From: Aeromicrobium terrae
GTDB lineage: Bacteria > Actinomycetota > Actinomycetes > Propionibacteriales > Nocardioidaceae
DNA: 64,000 nucleotides
NCBI RefSeq assembly: GCF_008039565.1
Contig: NZ_VDUX01000002.1
Location: forward strand, 1-64,000
Reading direction: 5' to 3'
Below are positions 28,200 through 38,080 of this stretch, in pieces; the first letter of the stretch is position 1; each line of letters begins with the position of its first letter. A program made the translations under genes and the position numbers. The notes under the pieces were generated by a model. The model did not search any database, was not told the DNA's origin, and saw only the letters and a program-made list of their open reading frames with translations.

Positions 28200-29499
28200 G
28201 TCCGGCTCCATGGGGTGAGGGTACTGACTCCTCCGCGGCCGGCCCGGCGACCCGGCTGACCTTGACCCGGCCGATGCGGTTGCGGCGGCCGGCGGGCTCC
28301 TCGGCCTCCAGCCGGAGACCGGCCACCTCGACGACGCTGCCGGGGATCGGCACCTTGCCCAGGTGCTTGGCGAGCAGGCCGCCGACCGAGTCGACGTCGT
28401 CGTCGTCGATGCGCACGGAGAACAGCTCGGCGAGGTCGTCGACGTCGAGCCGGGCGCTCATCCGGTACGCACCGTCGGCCAGGGTCTCGACCTCGGCCGG
28501 CTCGGTGTCGTACTCGTCGGCGATCTCGCCCACGATCTCCTCGAGGATGTCCTCGATCGTGACCATGCCGGCCGTGCCGCCGTACTCGTCGACGACGATC
28601 GCGACGTGGGTGCGCTGCTCCTGCATCTCGCGGAGCAGGTCGTCGACCGGCTTGGTGTCAGGGACGAACAGGCACGGTCGCATGATCGACTCGACGCGCT
28701 CGGTCGACTCAGCCACGTGGTTGTCGAACACCCGCTTCGTGAGGTCCTTGAGGTACGCCATGCCGAGGATCTCGTCGAGGTTGTCGTCGATGACCGGCAC
28801 CCGGGAGAACCCGCTGCGCAGGCACAGCGACATCGCCTGGCGCAGCGTCTTGTGCTGCTCGATGTAGACGAGGTCGGGGCGGGGCACCATCACCTCGCGG
28901 ACGACGGTGTCGCCCAGCTCGAAGACCGACTGGATCATCTTCGACTCGTCGGTCTCGATGACCGCGCTGGCCGCGGCGAGGTCGACGAGCTCCCGGACCT
29001 CGACCTCCGAGGCGAACGGACCCTCACGGAACCCCTTGCCCGGCGTGATCGCGTTACCGACGACGATGAGCAGCCGGGTCAGCGGACCGAGCAGCCGGGT
29101 GGCGCCGATGACCGGCACCACCGATCCCAGCGCGACGCGCTCGGCGTTCTGGCGGCCGAGCGTGCGCGGGCCGACGCCGATCAGGACGTAGCTGACCACC
29201 ACCATCACCGCGACGGCGAGCAGGGTGCGGGGCCAGAACCCGTCGAGCTCGTCGGCGACGACGAACGCGACGAGCACGACGCTGGCCGTCTCGCACAGCA
29301 CGCGCAGCAGCAGGACGGAGCTCAGGTACGGCGCCGGGTCGTCGAGGATGCGCACCAGGCGGCCCGCTCCCCCACGTCCTTCCTCGGCCAGCTCCTCCGC
29401 CCGCGCCTTGGAGAACGACGAGAGCGCCGCGTCCATGCTGGCGAGCACGCCGGCCGCCACGGCGAGGACCACCGACGAGACGAGCGGCACCCAGGTCAT
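28183..29499 (-). CDS. CNNM/CorC family membrane protein with CBS pair
   Basis: A 438-residue protein with an N-terminal DUF21 (CNNM) membrane domain (about four helices in residues 5-160), a CBS pair (MVPRPDLVYIEQHKTL and SIMRPCLFVPDTKPVDDLL, with VVDEYGGTAGMVTIEDILEE) and a C-terminal CorC_HlyC domain. Related proteins transport or sense Mg2+ and Co2+. Its ATG overlaps the ybeY stop by 4 nt (ATGA), in the conserved phoH-ybeY-corC-era order. Confidence 0.92.
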   Translation of the reverse strand: MTWVPLVSSVVLAVAAGVLASMDAALSSFSKARAEELAEEGRGGAGRLVRILDDPAPYLSSVLLLRVLCETASVVLVAFVVADELDGFWPRTLLAVAVMVVVSYVLIGVGPRTLGRQNAERVALGSVVPVIGATRLLGPLTRLLIVVGNAITPGKGFREGPFASEVEVRELVDLAAASAVIETDESKMIQSVFELGDTVVREVMVPRPDLVYIEQHKTLRQAMSLCLRSGFSRVPVIDDNLDEILGMAYLKDLTKRVFDNHVAESTERVESIMRPCLFVPDTKPVDDLLREMQEQRTHVAIVVDEYGGTAGMVTIEDILEEIVGEIADEYDTEPAEVETLADGAYRMSARLDVDDLAELFSVRIDDDDVDSVGGLLAKHLGKVPIPGSVVEVAGLRLEAEEPAGRRNRIGRVKVSRVAGPAAEESVPSPHGAGHVAES

Positions 29500-29949
29500 T
29501 CGGGGTCGCCGCCCTGCTGCCACTCCAGCAGGAGGCGGCCCTGCACCCCGAACATCTCCTGGTGCTCGTCCGGCGAGGCGTGGTCGTAGCCGAGCAGGTG
29601 CAGGATGCCGTGCACGGTCAGCAGGTCGATCTCGTCGGCCGCGGAGTGGCCGGCGGCCGGGGCCTGCTGGGCGGCGACCTGGGGGCACAGCGCGATGTCG
29701 CCGAGGTAGCCGTTGTCCTCCTCGGCGGCGGCCTCGTGGCCGGGGGTCAGCTCGTCCATCGGGAACGACAGGACGTCGGTGGGGCCCTTCTTGCCCATCC
29801 ACTGCTCGTTCAGCGTGGCCATCGTGTCGGCGTCGACCAGCCGGACGGTCATCTCCGTGGACGGGTGCAGGCGCATCCGTCGCATGACGAAGCGGCAGAG
29901 CCTCGTCAGCGCGACGACGTCGACGCCGAGCTCGGCGCCGAGGCCGGAC

Positions 29950-29972
<23 letters not shown>
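29496..29972 (-). CDS. ybeY: Endoribonuclease YbeY
   Basis: Zinc endoribonuclease involved in 16S rRNA 3' processing and ribosome quality control. The H3 zinc motif HGILHLLGYDH gives ligands His121, His125 and His131. WMGKKGPTDVLSFPMDE is the second family block. The GTG at 29972 is chosen over the ATG at 29993 because homologues begin at VNVDVLDESG and GAGGG lies 5 nt upstream. It overlaps the phoH 3' end by 23 nt. Confidence 0.94.
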
Positions 29973-30942
<970 letters not shown>

Positions 30943-30962
30943 TTGACTCAATCGTACGGTTC

Positions 30963-31007
30963 GGTCGTTGAGCCTGTCGAAACGTCCTTTCGACAAGCTC
31001 AAGGACC
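30963..31007. repeat. Long intergenic hairpin (REP-like palindrome)
   Basis: TTGAGCCTGTCGAAA (30968-30982) and TTTCGACAAGCTCAA (30988-31002) pair over 15 bp with one G:T, around a 5-nt loop, and GGTC/GACC extends the stem. It fills the gap between the HIT stop and phoH. There is no T-run, so it is more like an extragenic palindrome than a classical terminator. The TTGAGC-x-TGTCGAAA core is, from general knowledge, recurrent in high-GC genomes. Confidence 0.6.
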
Positions 31008-31342
31008 TACCCCGGGGGCCAGCCCAGCTCTCGGCCGGCGAGGACGTGCGCGTGGCAGTGGAAGACCGTCTGGTGGGCGTCGGCACCGGTGTTGAAGACC
31101 AGCCGGTAGGACCCGCCGACGTCGTCGGCGATCTTCTTGGCGAGGCGCAGCAGGTCGACCGTGGCCTCGGGCTCGGCCTCGGCCAGGCTCCCGATGTCGG
31201 GCTGGTGCACGCGCGGGATGACGAGCACGTGGGTGGGCGCCTGCGGGTTGACGTCGCGGAACGCCACGGCGTGCTCGGACTCGGCGACCCCGTCGGACGG
31301 GATCTCGCCGCTGACGATCTTGCAGAACAGGCAGTCGTCCAT
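31007..31342 (-). CDS. HIT family protein
   Basis: A 111-residue histidine-triad nucleotide-binding protein, probably a hydrolase of AMP-linked compounds such as adenosine phosphoramidate. CLFCKIVSGEIPSDGVAES starts the fold, with the CxxC pair seen in many members, and the active-site triad is QTVFHCHAHVLAGREL (HxHxH). Length is normal for an HINT-type protein. It lies between dnaJ and phoH on the same strand, flanked by intergenic repeats on both sides. Confidence 0.92.
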   Translation of the reverse strand: MDDCLFCKIVSGEIPSDGVAESEHAVAFRDVNPQAPTHVLVIPRVHQPDIGSLAEAEPEATVDLLRLAKKIADDVGGSYRLVFNTGADAHQTVFHCHAHVLAGRELGWPPG

Positions 31343-31363
31343 GACTCAGTTGTACCAACGGTT

Positions 31364-31476
31364 CGGTGGTCGAGTAGCGGAGGCCGCCCGCGGCCGACGC
31401 GTATCGAGACCACGTCCTGCACTAGCGCGGACCGCCTGGTGGTTTCGCACCCGGCGGCTTCGCCGCAGAACGCTCA
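31364..31476. repeat. Composite intergenic repeat, copy 1
   Basis: Part A (31364-31413) begins CGGTGGTCGAGT and ends GTATCGAGACCAC, an imperfect dyad with GTGGTC/GACCAC at the tips and an inner GGCCGC hairpin. Part B (31453-31476) begins GGCGGCTTCGCCGC and ends CGCTCA. Both parts recur in the same order and orientation at 40651-40808. The whole 31343-31514 gap between HIT and dnaJ holds nothing else that I can support. Confidence 0.65.
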
Positions 31477-31514
31477 ACCCGCATCGACGCGCGCTCGCAG
31501 GGCTCGCAGTGGTT

Positions 31515-32663
31515 TCAGCGCAGCGCGTCGCGGATGCGACCGAACACGCTCTTGTGCGACGACCCGAGGCGGGCCTCGGGGCGCTGCTCGTCGCGCAGCT
31601 CGGCGAGCTGGTGGAGCAGCTCGCGCTGCTCGTCGTCGAGGTGGTGCGGCGTCTCGACGACGACCTGCACCCGGAGGTCGCCGCGACCGGCGCCGCGCAG
31701 ACGCGGCACGCCCTGGCCTCGGACCGTGATGACGTCGCCGGACTGCGTGGCCGGCGGGACCTCGACGTCGACGGTGTCCGGGCCCTCGTGGTCCGGGAGG
31801 TCGGACTCGAGGGTCGGCAGGTCGAGGTGGGTGCCGAGCGCCGCCGCGGTCATCGGCAGGGTGACCTGGCAGAGCAGCTGGTCGCCCTTGCGCGCGTAGA
31901 CGGCGTGCCGGTTGACGTCGATCTCGACGTAGAGGTCGCCGGGCGGGCCGCCGCCCGGGCCGACCTCGCCCTCGCCGCTGAGCTGGATGCGGGTGCCCTG
32001 GTCGACCCCGGCCGGGATGGTGACGGAGATGGAGCGGCGCGAGCGGACGCGGCCGTCGCCGCCGCACTCCGGGCACGGGTCCGGGATGATCGTGCCGTAG
32101 CCCTGGCAGGCCGGGCAGGGACGCGACGTGCGGATGTCACCGAGCAGCGAGCGCTGCACGTGCTGGACGTCGCCGTTGCCGTGGCACGTGCCGCAGGTGA
32201 CGGGCTGCGAGCCGGCGTGCGCCCCGCTGCCCTGGCACGTGGAGCAGACGACCGCGGTGTCGACCTTCAGCTCGTGCGTGACGCCGAACGCCGCCTCGGC
32301 GAGGTCGATCGTGAGCCGGAGCAGCGCGTCCTGGCCGCGCTGCGTGCGCGAGCGCGGGCCGCGTCCGCGGCCGCCGGTGGCCTGGCCGAAGAACGCGTCC
32401 ATGATGTCGTCGAAGCTGAACCCCTGGCCGAAGCCGTGGCCGGCGCCACCGAGCGGGTTGCCGCCGCGGTCGTACACCGAGCGCTTCTGCGGGTCCGACA
32501 GCACCTCGTAGGCCGTCGTGACCTCCTTGAAGCGGTCGGAGGCGTCCGGGGCGTCGTTCACGTCCGGGTGCAGCTGACGGGCAAGACGGCGGTACGCCTT
32601 CTTGATGTCGTCAGGCCCGGCGTCGCGGGAGACGCCCAGCAGCTCGTAGTAGTCCTGTGCCAT
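31515..32663 (-). CDS. dnaJ: Chaperone DnaJ
   Basis: Hsp40 cochaperone that stimulates DnaK. The J domain occupies residues 1-70 with the HPD at 32-34, a Gly/Phe-rich linker follows ([11 protein letters not shown]), and four CxxCxGxG zinc repeats ([32 protein letters not shown]) precede the substrate-binding C-terminal domains. At 382 residues it is full length. The ATG lies 15 nt past hrcA, so it is in the hrcA-dnaJ operon under CIRCE/HrcA control. Confidence 0.96.
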   Translation of the reverse strand: MAQDYYELLGVSRDAGPDDIKKAYRRLARQLHPDVNDAPDASDRFKEVTTAYEVLSDPQKRSVYDRGGNPLGGAGHGFGQGFSFDDIMDAFFGQATGGRGRGPRSRTQRGQDALLRLTIDLAEAAFGVTHELKVDTAVVCSTCQGSGAHAGSQPVTCGTCHGNGDVQHVQRSLLGDIRTSRPCPACQGYGTIIPDPCPECGGDGRVRSRRSISVTIPAGVDQGTRIQLSGEGEVGPGGGPPGDLYVEIDVNRHAVYARKGDQLLCQVTLPMTAAALGTHLDLPTLESDLPDHEGPDTVDVEVPPATQSGDVITVRGQGVPRLRGAGRGDLRVQVVVETPHHLDDEQRELLHQLAELRDEQRPEARLGSSHKSVFGRIRDALR

Positions 32664-32678
32664 GTGTCCTCTGGTTCG

Positions 32679-33695
32679 TCAGCCGTCCGCCAGCAGTCGT
32701 CCGACGTATCGGGCGACCGCGCCGACGGAGGCCATGGTTCCGGGGTAGTCCATGCGACTGGGACCCAGCGTGCCCATCGTCGCGAGCGCCTGCTCGTCGG
32801 CGCCGTAGGGGGTGGAGACGACGGCGGTGCCGGCCAGGCTCTCGTTGCCGGTCTCCGCGCCGATGCTGACGTGCATGCCCGCCGTGGCCTCGCCGAGCAG
32901 GCGAAGGAGGACGACCTGCTCCTCCAGCGTCTCGAGCACCGGCCGGATGGCCGTGTCGAAGTCGCTGCCGAAGCGCGCGAGGTTGGCCGTGCCGCCCACG
33001 GCGATGCGCTCGTCGGACCGCTCGTTGGAGAAGACGTGCGTGAGCGTGGTGACGATCGACGTGACGATCGGCCGGTCGGCCGGGGCGAACGAGCCCATCA
33101 GGTCGGCCATGCGCAGCGACGCCTCGGGCAGGCGCTCGCCGACCGTGGCCCCGACGATCCGGGTGCGCAGCTGGCTGACGAGCTCCTCGGACGGTGCCTC
33201 GGCGAGCTCCACGATGCGCTGCTCCACACGTCCGGAGCTGGTGATGACGACGAGCAGGACGCGGCTGTGGTCCAGCGGCACGATCTCGATGTGCCGCACC
33301 GTGGACCGGGTCAGCGTCGGGTACTGGACGATGGCGACCTGGTTGGTGAGCTGCGCCAGGATCCGCACGCTGCGCTGCACGACGTCGTCGAGGTCGACGG
33401 CGCCGGTGAGGAACGTCTCGATGGCGCGTCGCTCCGCCGGCGACAGCGCCTTCACCGTGGCGAGCCGGTCGACGAACATCCGGTAGCCCTTGTCGGTGGG
33501 GACGCGGCCGGCGCTGGTGTGCGGCTGGTGGATCAGGCCCTCGTCCTCGAGCACGGCCATGTCGTTGCGGATGGTGGCCGACGAGACGCCGAGGTGGTGG
33601 CGCTCGACGAGCGCGCGCGAGCCGACCGGTTCCTGCGTGGCCACGTAGTCCTCGACGATCGCGCGGAGGACCTCGAGTCGACGGTCGTCGGACAT
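32679..33695 (-). CDS. hrcA: Heat-inducible transcription repressor HrcA
   Basis: A 338-residue repressor of class I heat-shock genes that binds CIRCE. The N-terminal winged helix includes [20 protein letters not shown] (about 26-45), followed by [20 protein letters not shown] and the GAF-like HrcA domain. The ATG at 33695 follows AGAGGAGTGAA closely. A CIRCE-like element and a TAGACT -10 lie upstream, as expected for autoregulation. Confidence 0.96.
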   Translation of the reverse strand: MSDDRRLEVLRAIVEDYVATQEPVGSRALVERHHLGVSSATIRNDMAVLEDEGLIHQPHTSAGRVPTDKGYRMFVDRLATVKALSPAERRAIETFLTGAVDLDDVVQRSVRILAQLTNQVAIVQYPTLTRSTVRHIEIVPLDHSRVLLVVITSSGRVEQRIVELAEAPSEELVSQLRTRIVGATVGERLPEASLRMADLMGSFAPADRPIVTSIVTTLTHVFSNERSDERIAVGGTANLARFGSDFDTAIRPVLETLEEQVVLLRLLGEATAGMHVSIGAETGNESLAGTAVVSTPYGADEQALATMGTLGPSRMDYPGTMASVGAVARYVGRLLADG

Positions 33696-33727
33696 TTCAC
33701 TCCTCTGGACTCGATCCTGCGTGTCGC

Positions 33728-33758
33728 TTAGCACTCGACCCTGCCAAGTGCCAGTCTA
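33728..33758 (-). promoter_or_regulatory. CIRCE operator overlapping the hrcA -10
   Basis: Read on the minus strand this is CTGGCACTT-N9-GAGTGCTAA. The hrcA-proximal half matches the CIRCE consensus perfectly and the distal half imperfectly, with exact 9-bp spacing. TAGACT (33753-33758) overlaps the distal arm and can serve as the hrcA -10. The start of the divergent gene at 33764 lies only a few bases away, so HrcA bound here may also affect it. Confidence 0.8.
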
Positions 33759-33763
33759 TCGAG

Positions 33764-34186
33764 GTGGAGGGAATCGTTGCGGACGGTGACAGCGTCGTCG
33801 TGACCGGGGCGGAGCGCACGCTCACGTATCGGCCACGTCGCGTCACGGTGTCCGACGGCACGTTCGTCATGCACACCTCGCGCGGCGGCGGCATGAGCTC
33901 GGTCTGGTTCACCGACCTGGGCGACTGCTTCGTCGAGGTCGTGCACCTCGGCGCCGGCCCCGAGGGCGGCGAGCTGGTGCTGGTCGTGCCCGGGCGCGAC
34001 ACGGTCGCGATCGGCGACCTGTACGTCCGGAAGCCGCGCAGCGCCGGTCCGTCCTGGCCTCGTGCGGTGGAGCTGGCCGTGGGCCTGACCACTCCGGCCA
34101 CCCGCATCCTGACCAGCCGCGGCGAGATCAGCCGCGACGAGCTGGAGGACTTCCACCAACGGCTCCTCGGGCTCATCCATGGCTGA
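33764..34186 (+). CDS. Conserved protein of unknown function (140 aa)
   Basis: I do not recognise the family. A beta-rich N-terminal part (VVVTGAERTLTYRPRRVTVS, FVMHTSRGGGMSSVWFTDLG, VVHLGAGPEGGELVLVVPG) is followed by a conserved-looking DLYVRKPRSAGPSW and a helical C terminus ending LEDFHQRLLGLIHG. There is no signal peptide or membrane helix. The GTG at 33764 has CAGTCT 6 nt upstream, which overlaps the hrcA -10 on the other strand and the CIRCE arm. The next gene overlaps its end by 8 nt. Confidence 0.7.
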   Translation: MEGIVADGDSVVVTGAERTLTYRPRRVTVSDGTFVMHTSRGGGMSSVWFTDLGDCFVEVVHLGAGPEGGELVLVVPGRDTVAIGDLYVRKPRSAGPSWPRAVELAVGLTTPATRILTSRGEISRDELEDFHQRLLGLIHG

Positions 34187-35012
34187 CCGGTACGGCCAGG
34201 ACGTGCTCTCCACCGACTGGCGGAAGCCGCCTCGCGGCCGGTCCGAGCCGGCCGTCGCGGAGCGCGGGCTCGTCGTCGAGGAGGCCGAGACCGGCTTCTG
34301 CGGCGAGATCATGCGCGTCGACCGCGACCTCCACACCGTCGAGCTCGAGGACCGGCACCTGAAGCGCCGCACGTTCCCGCTGGGCCCGGGCTTCCTCCTG
34401 GAGGGCCGGCCGGTCGTTCTCGAGGCACCCGGCCCGGCCGCGCCGCAGCAGTCCACCCGCACGGCGTCGGGCTCAACGCGCGTCGAGAACACCCGGGCCA
34501 AGGTCGCACTGCCGAGCCGCATCTGGGTCGAGGGCCGGCACGACGCCGAGCTCGTCGAGAAGGTCTGGGGTGATGACCTTCGCGTCGAGGGCGTGGCCGT
34601 CGAGCACCTCGGCGGCATCGACGACCTCGTGGCCGCCGTCGACGACTTCTCCCCTGGCCCGGACCGGCGTCTCGGCGTCCTCGTCGACCACCTGGTGCCC
34701 GGCTCCAAGGAGACCCGCATCGCCGACCAGCTCGCCGGGCGCGCGCACGTGCTGGTCGTCGGCCACCCGTTCGTCGACGTCTGGCAGTCGGTCAAGCCGG
34801 CGCGGCTGGGGGTCGACGCCTGGCCGGTCGTGCCGCGCGGCACCGACTGGAAGCACGGCATCTGCGCCGCCTTCGGCTGGCCGCACGACGACCAGGCCGA
34901 CATCGCCCGGGCGTGGAAGCACATCCTCGGCCGGGTCGACTCCTACGCCGACCTCGAGCCGTCGTTCCTCGGCCGGGTCGAGGAGCTCATCGACTTCGTC
35001 ACGGTGCCCTGA
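34179..35012 (+). CDS. DUF3097 family protein
   Basis: A 277-residue actinobacterial protein. The N-terminal 100 residues are beta-rich. The central segment RIWVEGRHDAELVEKVWGDD (about 112-131) followed by GVLVDHLVPGSKE looks like a Toprim fold (Glu, then Asp-x-D-type site), as in RNase M5 or primases; this is my inference. The C-terminal half has DVWQSVKPARLGVDAWP and WKHGICAAFGWP. The function is not established. It is coupled to the preceding gene and its TGA lies in a palindrome with the hemW stop. Confidence 0.85.
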   Translation: MADRYGQDVLSTDWRKPPRGRSEPAVAERGLVVEEAETGFCGEIMRVDRDLHTVELEDRHLKRRTFPLGPGFLLEGRPVVLEAPGPAAPQQSTRTASGSTRVENTRAKVALPSRIWVEGRHDAELVEKVWGDDLRVEGVAVEHLGGIDDLVAAVDDFSPGPDRRLGVLVDHLVPGSKETRIADQLAGRAHVLVVGHPFVDVWQSVKPARLGVDAWPVVPRGTDWKHGICAAFGWPHDDQADIARAWKHILGRVDSYADLEPSFLGRVEELIDFVTVP

Positions 35013-35016
35013 CGCG

Positions 35017-36189
35017 TCAGTCCACGAGGTCGCGGACCACGGCGTCGGCGAGCAGCCGGCCCTGCAGCGAGAGCGTGAGGCGCTCGTCGTCCGTCACGAC
35101 CAGTCCGCGGTCGACGAGTGCGGGCACGACGGCCCGGCCGGCGGGGTGCAGCTCGGCGAGCGGGAGGCCGTCGCGCAGCCGGGTCTGCAGCATCACGCGC
35201 TCGAGGTGCGCAGTGTCCGCGTCGATCGTCTCCCCGTCCTGCCGCGGCGACTCCCCCGCCGCCAGCCGCTGCGCGTAGGCCGCGGGATGCTTCACGTTCC
35301 ACCAGCGGTGCCCCACCAGCCGCCCACGGCCCGGCACCCCCGCCGAGGCGTGGAGGTACGAGTGGGCACCCGGACCGATGCCCCACCACTGTCCGCCGCG
35401 CCAGTAGAGGAGGTTGTGGCGGCACTGCGCCGCCTCGTCGCGGGCCCAGTTGGACAGCTCGTACCAGCCGAGGCCGGCGGACTCGAGCAGCTCGTCGGCA
35501 AGCAGGTACTTGTCGGCGGTCTTGTCGTCGTCCGGCATGACGACCTCGCCGCGGGCGACCTTCCGCGCGAACGCCGTGCCCTGCTCGACGATCAGGGCGT
35601 AGGCGCTGACGTGATCCGGATCGAGGGCGAGAGCGGACTCGACGCTGCGGCGCCAGTCGTCCATCGACTCCCCGGGCGTCCCGTAGATCAGGTCGAGGCT
35701 GAGCTGCTCGAATCCCGCCTCGCGCGCCCACCGGACCGCCTCGGGGACCCGCGCGGGGTCGTGGGTGCGGTCGAGCGTCGCCAGGACGTGCGGCACCGCC
35801 GACTGCATCCCGAAGGAGATCCGCGTGAATCCACCCTCGCGCAGCTCGGCGAGGGACTCGGGCGTGACGGAATCAGGGTTGGCCTCGGTGGTCACCTCCG
35901 CGCCGGGGGCCACGCCGAACCGCTCGCGCGCGGCCCCGAGCATCCGCACCAGGTCGGCGGACGGCAGCTGGGTCGGCGTGCCTCCGCCGACGAAGACGGT
36001 GTCCACCTGGGGCACGGCGTCGCCGAACGACCGCGCTGCCAAGTCGATCTCGGCGATCGCCGTGTCGGCGTAGGACGCGCGCGTGGCGCCCTCGCCGAGC
36101 TCGTCGGCCGTGTACGTGTTGAAGTCGCAGTACCCGCACCGGACTGAGCAGAACGGGACGTGCAGGTACAGCCCGAAGGCGTCAGTCAG
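35017..36189 (-). CDS. hemW: HemW (coproporphyrinogen-oxidase-like radical SAM, heme chaperone), CTG start
   Basis: A radical SAM protein that delivers heme to client proteins. The first in-frame TTG (36042) would remove the iron-sulfur site. Upstream in the same frame the DNA encodes AFGLYLHVPFCSVRCGYC and DFNTYTADELG, with the cluster cysteines 14, 18 and 21 (CxxxCxxC). The only suitable start before this is CTG at 36189, with GAGGG 8 nt upstream, overlapping the end of the acyl-CoA synthetase gene by 8 nt. That gives 390 residues, normal for HemW. VFVGGGTPTQL and SFGMQS are further family marks. Confidence 0.9.
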   Translation of the reverse strand: MTDAFGLYLHVPFCSVRCGYCDFNTYTADELGEGATRASYADTAIAEIDLAARSFGDAVPQVDTVFVGGGTPTQLPSADLVRMLGAARERFGVAPGAEVTTEANPDSVTPESLAELREGGFTRISFGMQSAVPHVLATLDRTHDPARVPEAVRWAREAGFEQLSLDLIYGTPGESMDDWRRSVESALALDPDHVSAYALIVEQGTAFARKVARGEVVMPDDDKTADKYLLADELLESAGLGWYELSNWARDEAAQCRHNLLYWRGGQWWGIGPGAHSYLHASAGVPGRGRLVGHRWWNVKHPAAYAQRLAAGESPRQDGETIDADTAHLERVMLQTRLRDGLPLAELHPAGRAVVPALVDRGLVVTDDERLTLSLQGRLLADAVVRDLVD

Positions 36190-38035
36190 CGTAGAGACCC
36201 TCGATGACGTCGCGGTAGTTGTCCTCGACGACCTTGCGCTTGAGCTTCAGGCTCGGCGTGAGCTCGCCGGACTCCACGGTCAGGTCGTGGTCGAGGATCG
36301 CGAACTTCTTGATCGTCTCCCAGCGGTTGAGCTTGGAGTTCAGCTCGTCGACGTCCTGGCTGATGGTCTCGCGCATCGCGTCGGACGAGACGATCTCGGA
36401 GTACGACTTGCCCGCCATGCCGTGGCCCTCGGCCCAGCCGGCGACCGCGTCGGGGTCGAGCGTGATGAGCGCGACGCAGTAGTTCTTCTCGTTGCCGTGC
36501 ACCACCATCTGGCTGGCCAGCGGGCAGACGCCCTTGAAGGTGCCCTCGATGTACGACGGCGCGATGTACTTGCCGCCGGACGTCTTGAACAGGTCCTTCT
36601 TGCGGTCGGTGATGCGCAGGAAGCCCTCGGAGTCGATCTCGCCGATGTCGCCGGTGGCGAACCAGCCGTCCTCCAGCAGCGCGGACGCGCTCTCGCCCTC
36701 GAGGTTGTGGTAGCCGCGCATGATGTTCGGGCCCTTGAGCAGCACCTCGCCGTCCTCAGCGATCTTCGCCTCGGTGCCCGGGAAGGGCAGGCCGACCGTG
36801 CCGAGCTTGTAGGCGTCGGGGCGGTTCACGAACGCGCCGGCCGACGTCTCGGTGAGGCCGTAGCCCTCGAGGATCAGGACACCGGCGCCGTGGAACCACT
36901 CGGCGATGTCGCGCGACAGCGCTGCAGCACCGGAGATGAAGAACCGCACCCGGCCGCCGAACCGGTCGCGGACCTTGGTGAACACGAGCTTGTCGGCCAC
37001 GGCGTGCTTGGCCTTCAGGATCGGGGAGATCGGCTTGCCGGACTGCTGGGCGCGCGACCACTCGCGGCCCACGCCCTCGGCCCAGCGGAAGATCTTGAGC
37101 TTCGCTCCGCCCTCCTCCTCCACCATGCCGACGATGCGGCCGTAGGCCTTCTCGAAGATGCGCGGGGCGGCGCCCATGAACGTCGGCTTCACGACGGCGA
37201 GGTTGTCGACGATCTTCGGGACGCGACCGTCGATCGCGCAGGCGAAGCCGACCGCGAGCTGACCGGTCAGGAGCACCTTGCCGAACGAGTGCGCCATGGG
37301 GAGCCAGCGGAACTCGAGGTCGTCCTCGTTGATGAAGCCGCCCGCCAGCAGGGTGGCGCCCTCGAACGTCCAGCCGTCGTGGCTCAGGCGGACACCCTTG
37401 GGGCGGCCCGTGGTGCCGGACGTGTAGATGAGGGTGGCGAGGTCGTCGGGCTTGATGGCGGCGACGCGCTGCTCGATGACGTCGGGCTGCTTCTCCAGCA
37501 GCTCGGCGCCGAGCTGCTCGAGCTCGCCGAAGCCGATGACCCAGTCCCCTTCTCCACCTGCACTGTCCGTCTGGCCGTCGAACGTGACGACCTTGACGAC
37601 GTCGGGCAGCTCGGAGCGCTTCTCGACGAGCTTCTTGATCTGCTCGTCGTCCTCGGCGAACACGATGCGGCTCCCGGAGTCGGCGAGGATGTACGCCTCG
37701 TCGTCAGCGCCCGTGGACGGGTAGACGGTGGTGGTGGCGGCGCCGGCGGCGTTGATGGCCAGGTCGGCGGCGATCCACTCGTACCGGGTGCCCGACGCGA
37801 TCGCGACGCGCTCCTCGGCCTCGATGCCCAGCGCCACGAGGCCGGCCGCGAGCTTGGTGACCTGCTCGCCGGTCTCGCCCCAAGTCAGGGAGTGCCAGAC
37901 CTCGTCCTCGTCGGGGAACCGGTAGGCCTCGCGGTTCCGCGACGCCTCGACGCGGTCGTAGAACATGCGAGCCACGCTCTGCGAGCGGTTCTCGATGATC
38001 TCGAGCTGTTCGGGGGTGGCGACGGTGACACTCAT
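36182..38035 (-). CDS. Long-chain acyl-CoA synthetase (AMP-binding)
   Basis: A 617-residue enzyme of the FadD15/ACSL type that activates fatty acids with ATP and CoA. The P-loop motif is LIYTSGTTGRPKGVRLSH, the adenine motif is EGYGLTETSAGAF, and the hinge is GWFATGDIGEIDSEGFLRIT followed by the RKKDLFKTSGGKYIAPS block. The C-terminal catalytic Lys lies in ELTPSLKLKRKVV. The ATG at 38035 follows AAGGG by 7 nt, and TAGGGT upstream is a possible -10. hemW starts within its last codons. Confidence 0.94.
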   Translation of the reverse strand: MSVTVATPEQLEIIENRSQSVARMFYDRVEASRNREAYRFPDEDEVWHSLTWGETGEQVTKLAAGLVALGIEAEERVAIASGTRYEWIAADLAINAAGAATTTVYPSTGADDEAYILADSGSRIVFAEDDEQIKKLVEKRSELPDVVKVVTFDGQTDSAGGEGDWVIGFGELEQLGAELLEKQPDVIEQRVAAIKPDDLATLIYTSGTTGRPKGVRLSHDGWTFEGATLLAGGFINEDDLEFRWLPMAHSFGKVLLTGQLAVGFACAIDGRVPKIVDNLAVVKPTFMGAAPRIFEKAYGRIVGMVEEEGGAKLKIFRWAEGVGREWSRAQQSGKPISPILKAKHAVADKLVFTKVRDRFGGRVRFFISGAAALSRDIAEWFHGAGVLILEGYGLTETSAGAFVNRPDAYKLGTVGLPFPGTEAKIAEDGEVLLKGPNIMRGYHNLEGESASALLEDGWFATGDIGEIDSEGFLRITDRKKDLFKTSGGKYIAPSYIEGTFKGVCPLASQMVVHGNEKNYCVALITLDPDAVAGWAEGHGMAGKSYSEIVSSDAMRETISQDVDELNSKLNRWETIKKFAILDHDLTVESGELTPSLKLKRKVVEDNYRDVIEGLYAD

Positions 38036-38080
38036 GAAGGACCCTTCACGCGGTGGAACAGGGGGTTTGGTGCCGTCACC

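Noticed and set aside
30963..31007. Rho-independent terminator between HIT and phoH
   Set aside because: The stem is long and near perfect, but no T-run follows on either strand and the core is a common extragenic palindrome; listed as a repeat instead.
31137..33731. An 864-codon plus-strand frame opposite HIT, dnaJ and hrcA
   Set aside because: Covers three confirmed genes on the other strand, has mirror-type composition and no motifs.
35017..36042. HemW as a shorter protein starting at TTG 36042
   Set aside because: This form lacks the radical SAM CxxxCxxC, which is present in the same frame just upstream.
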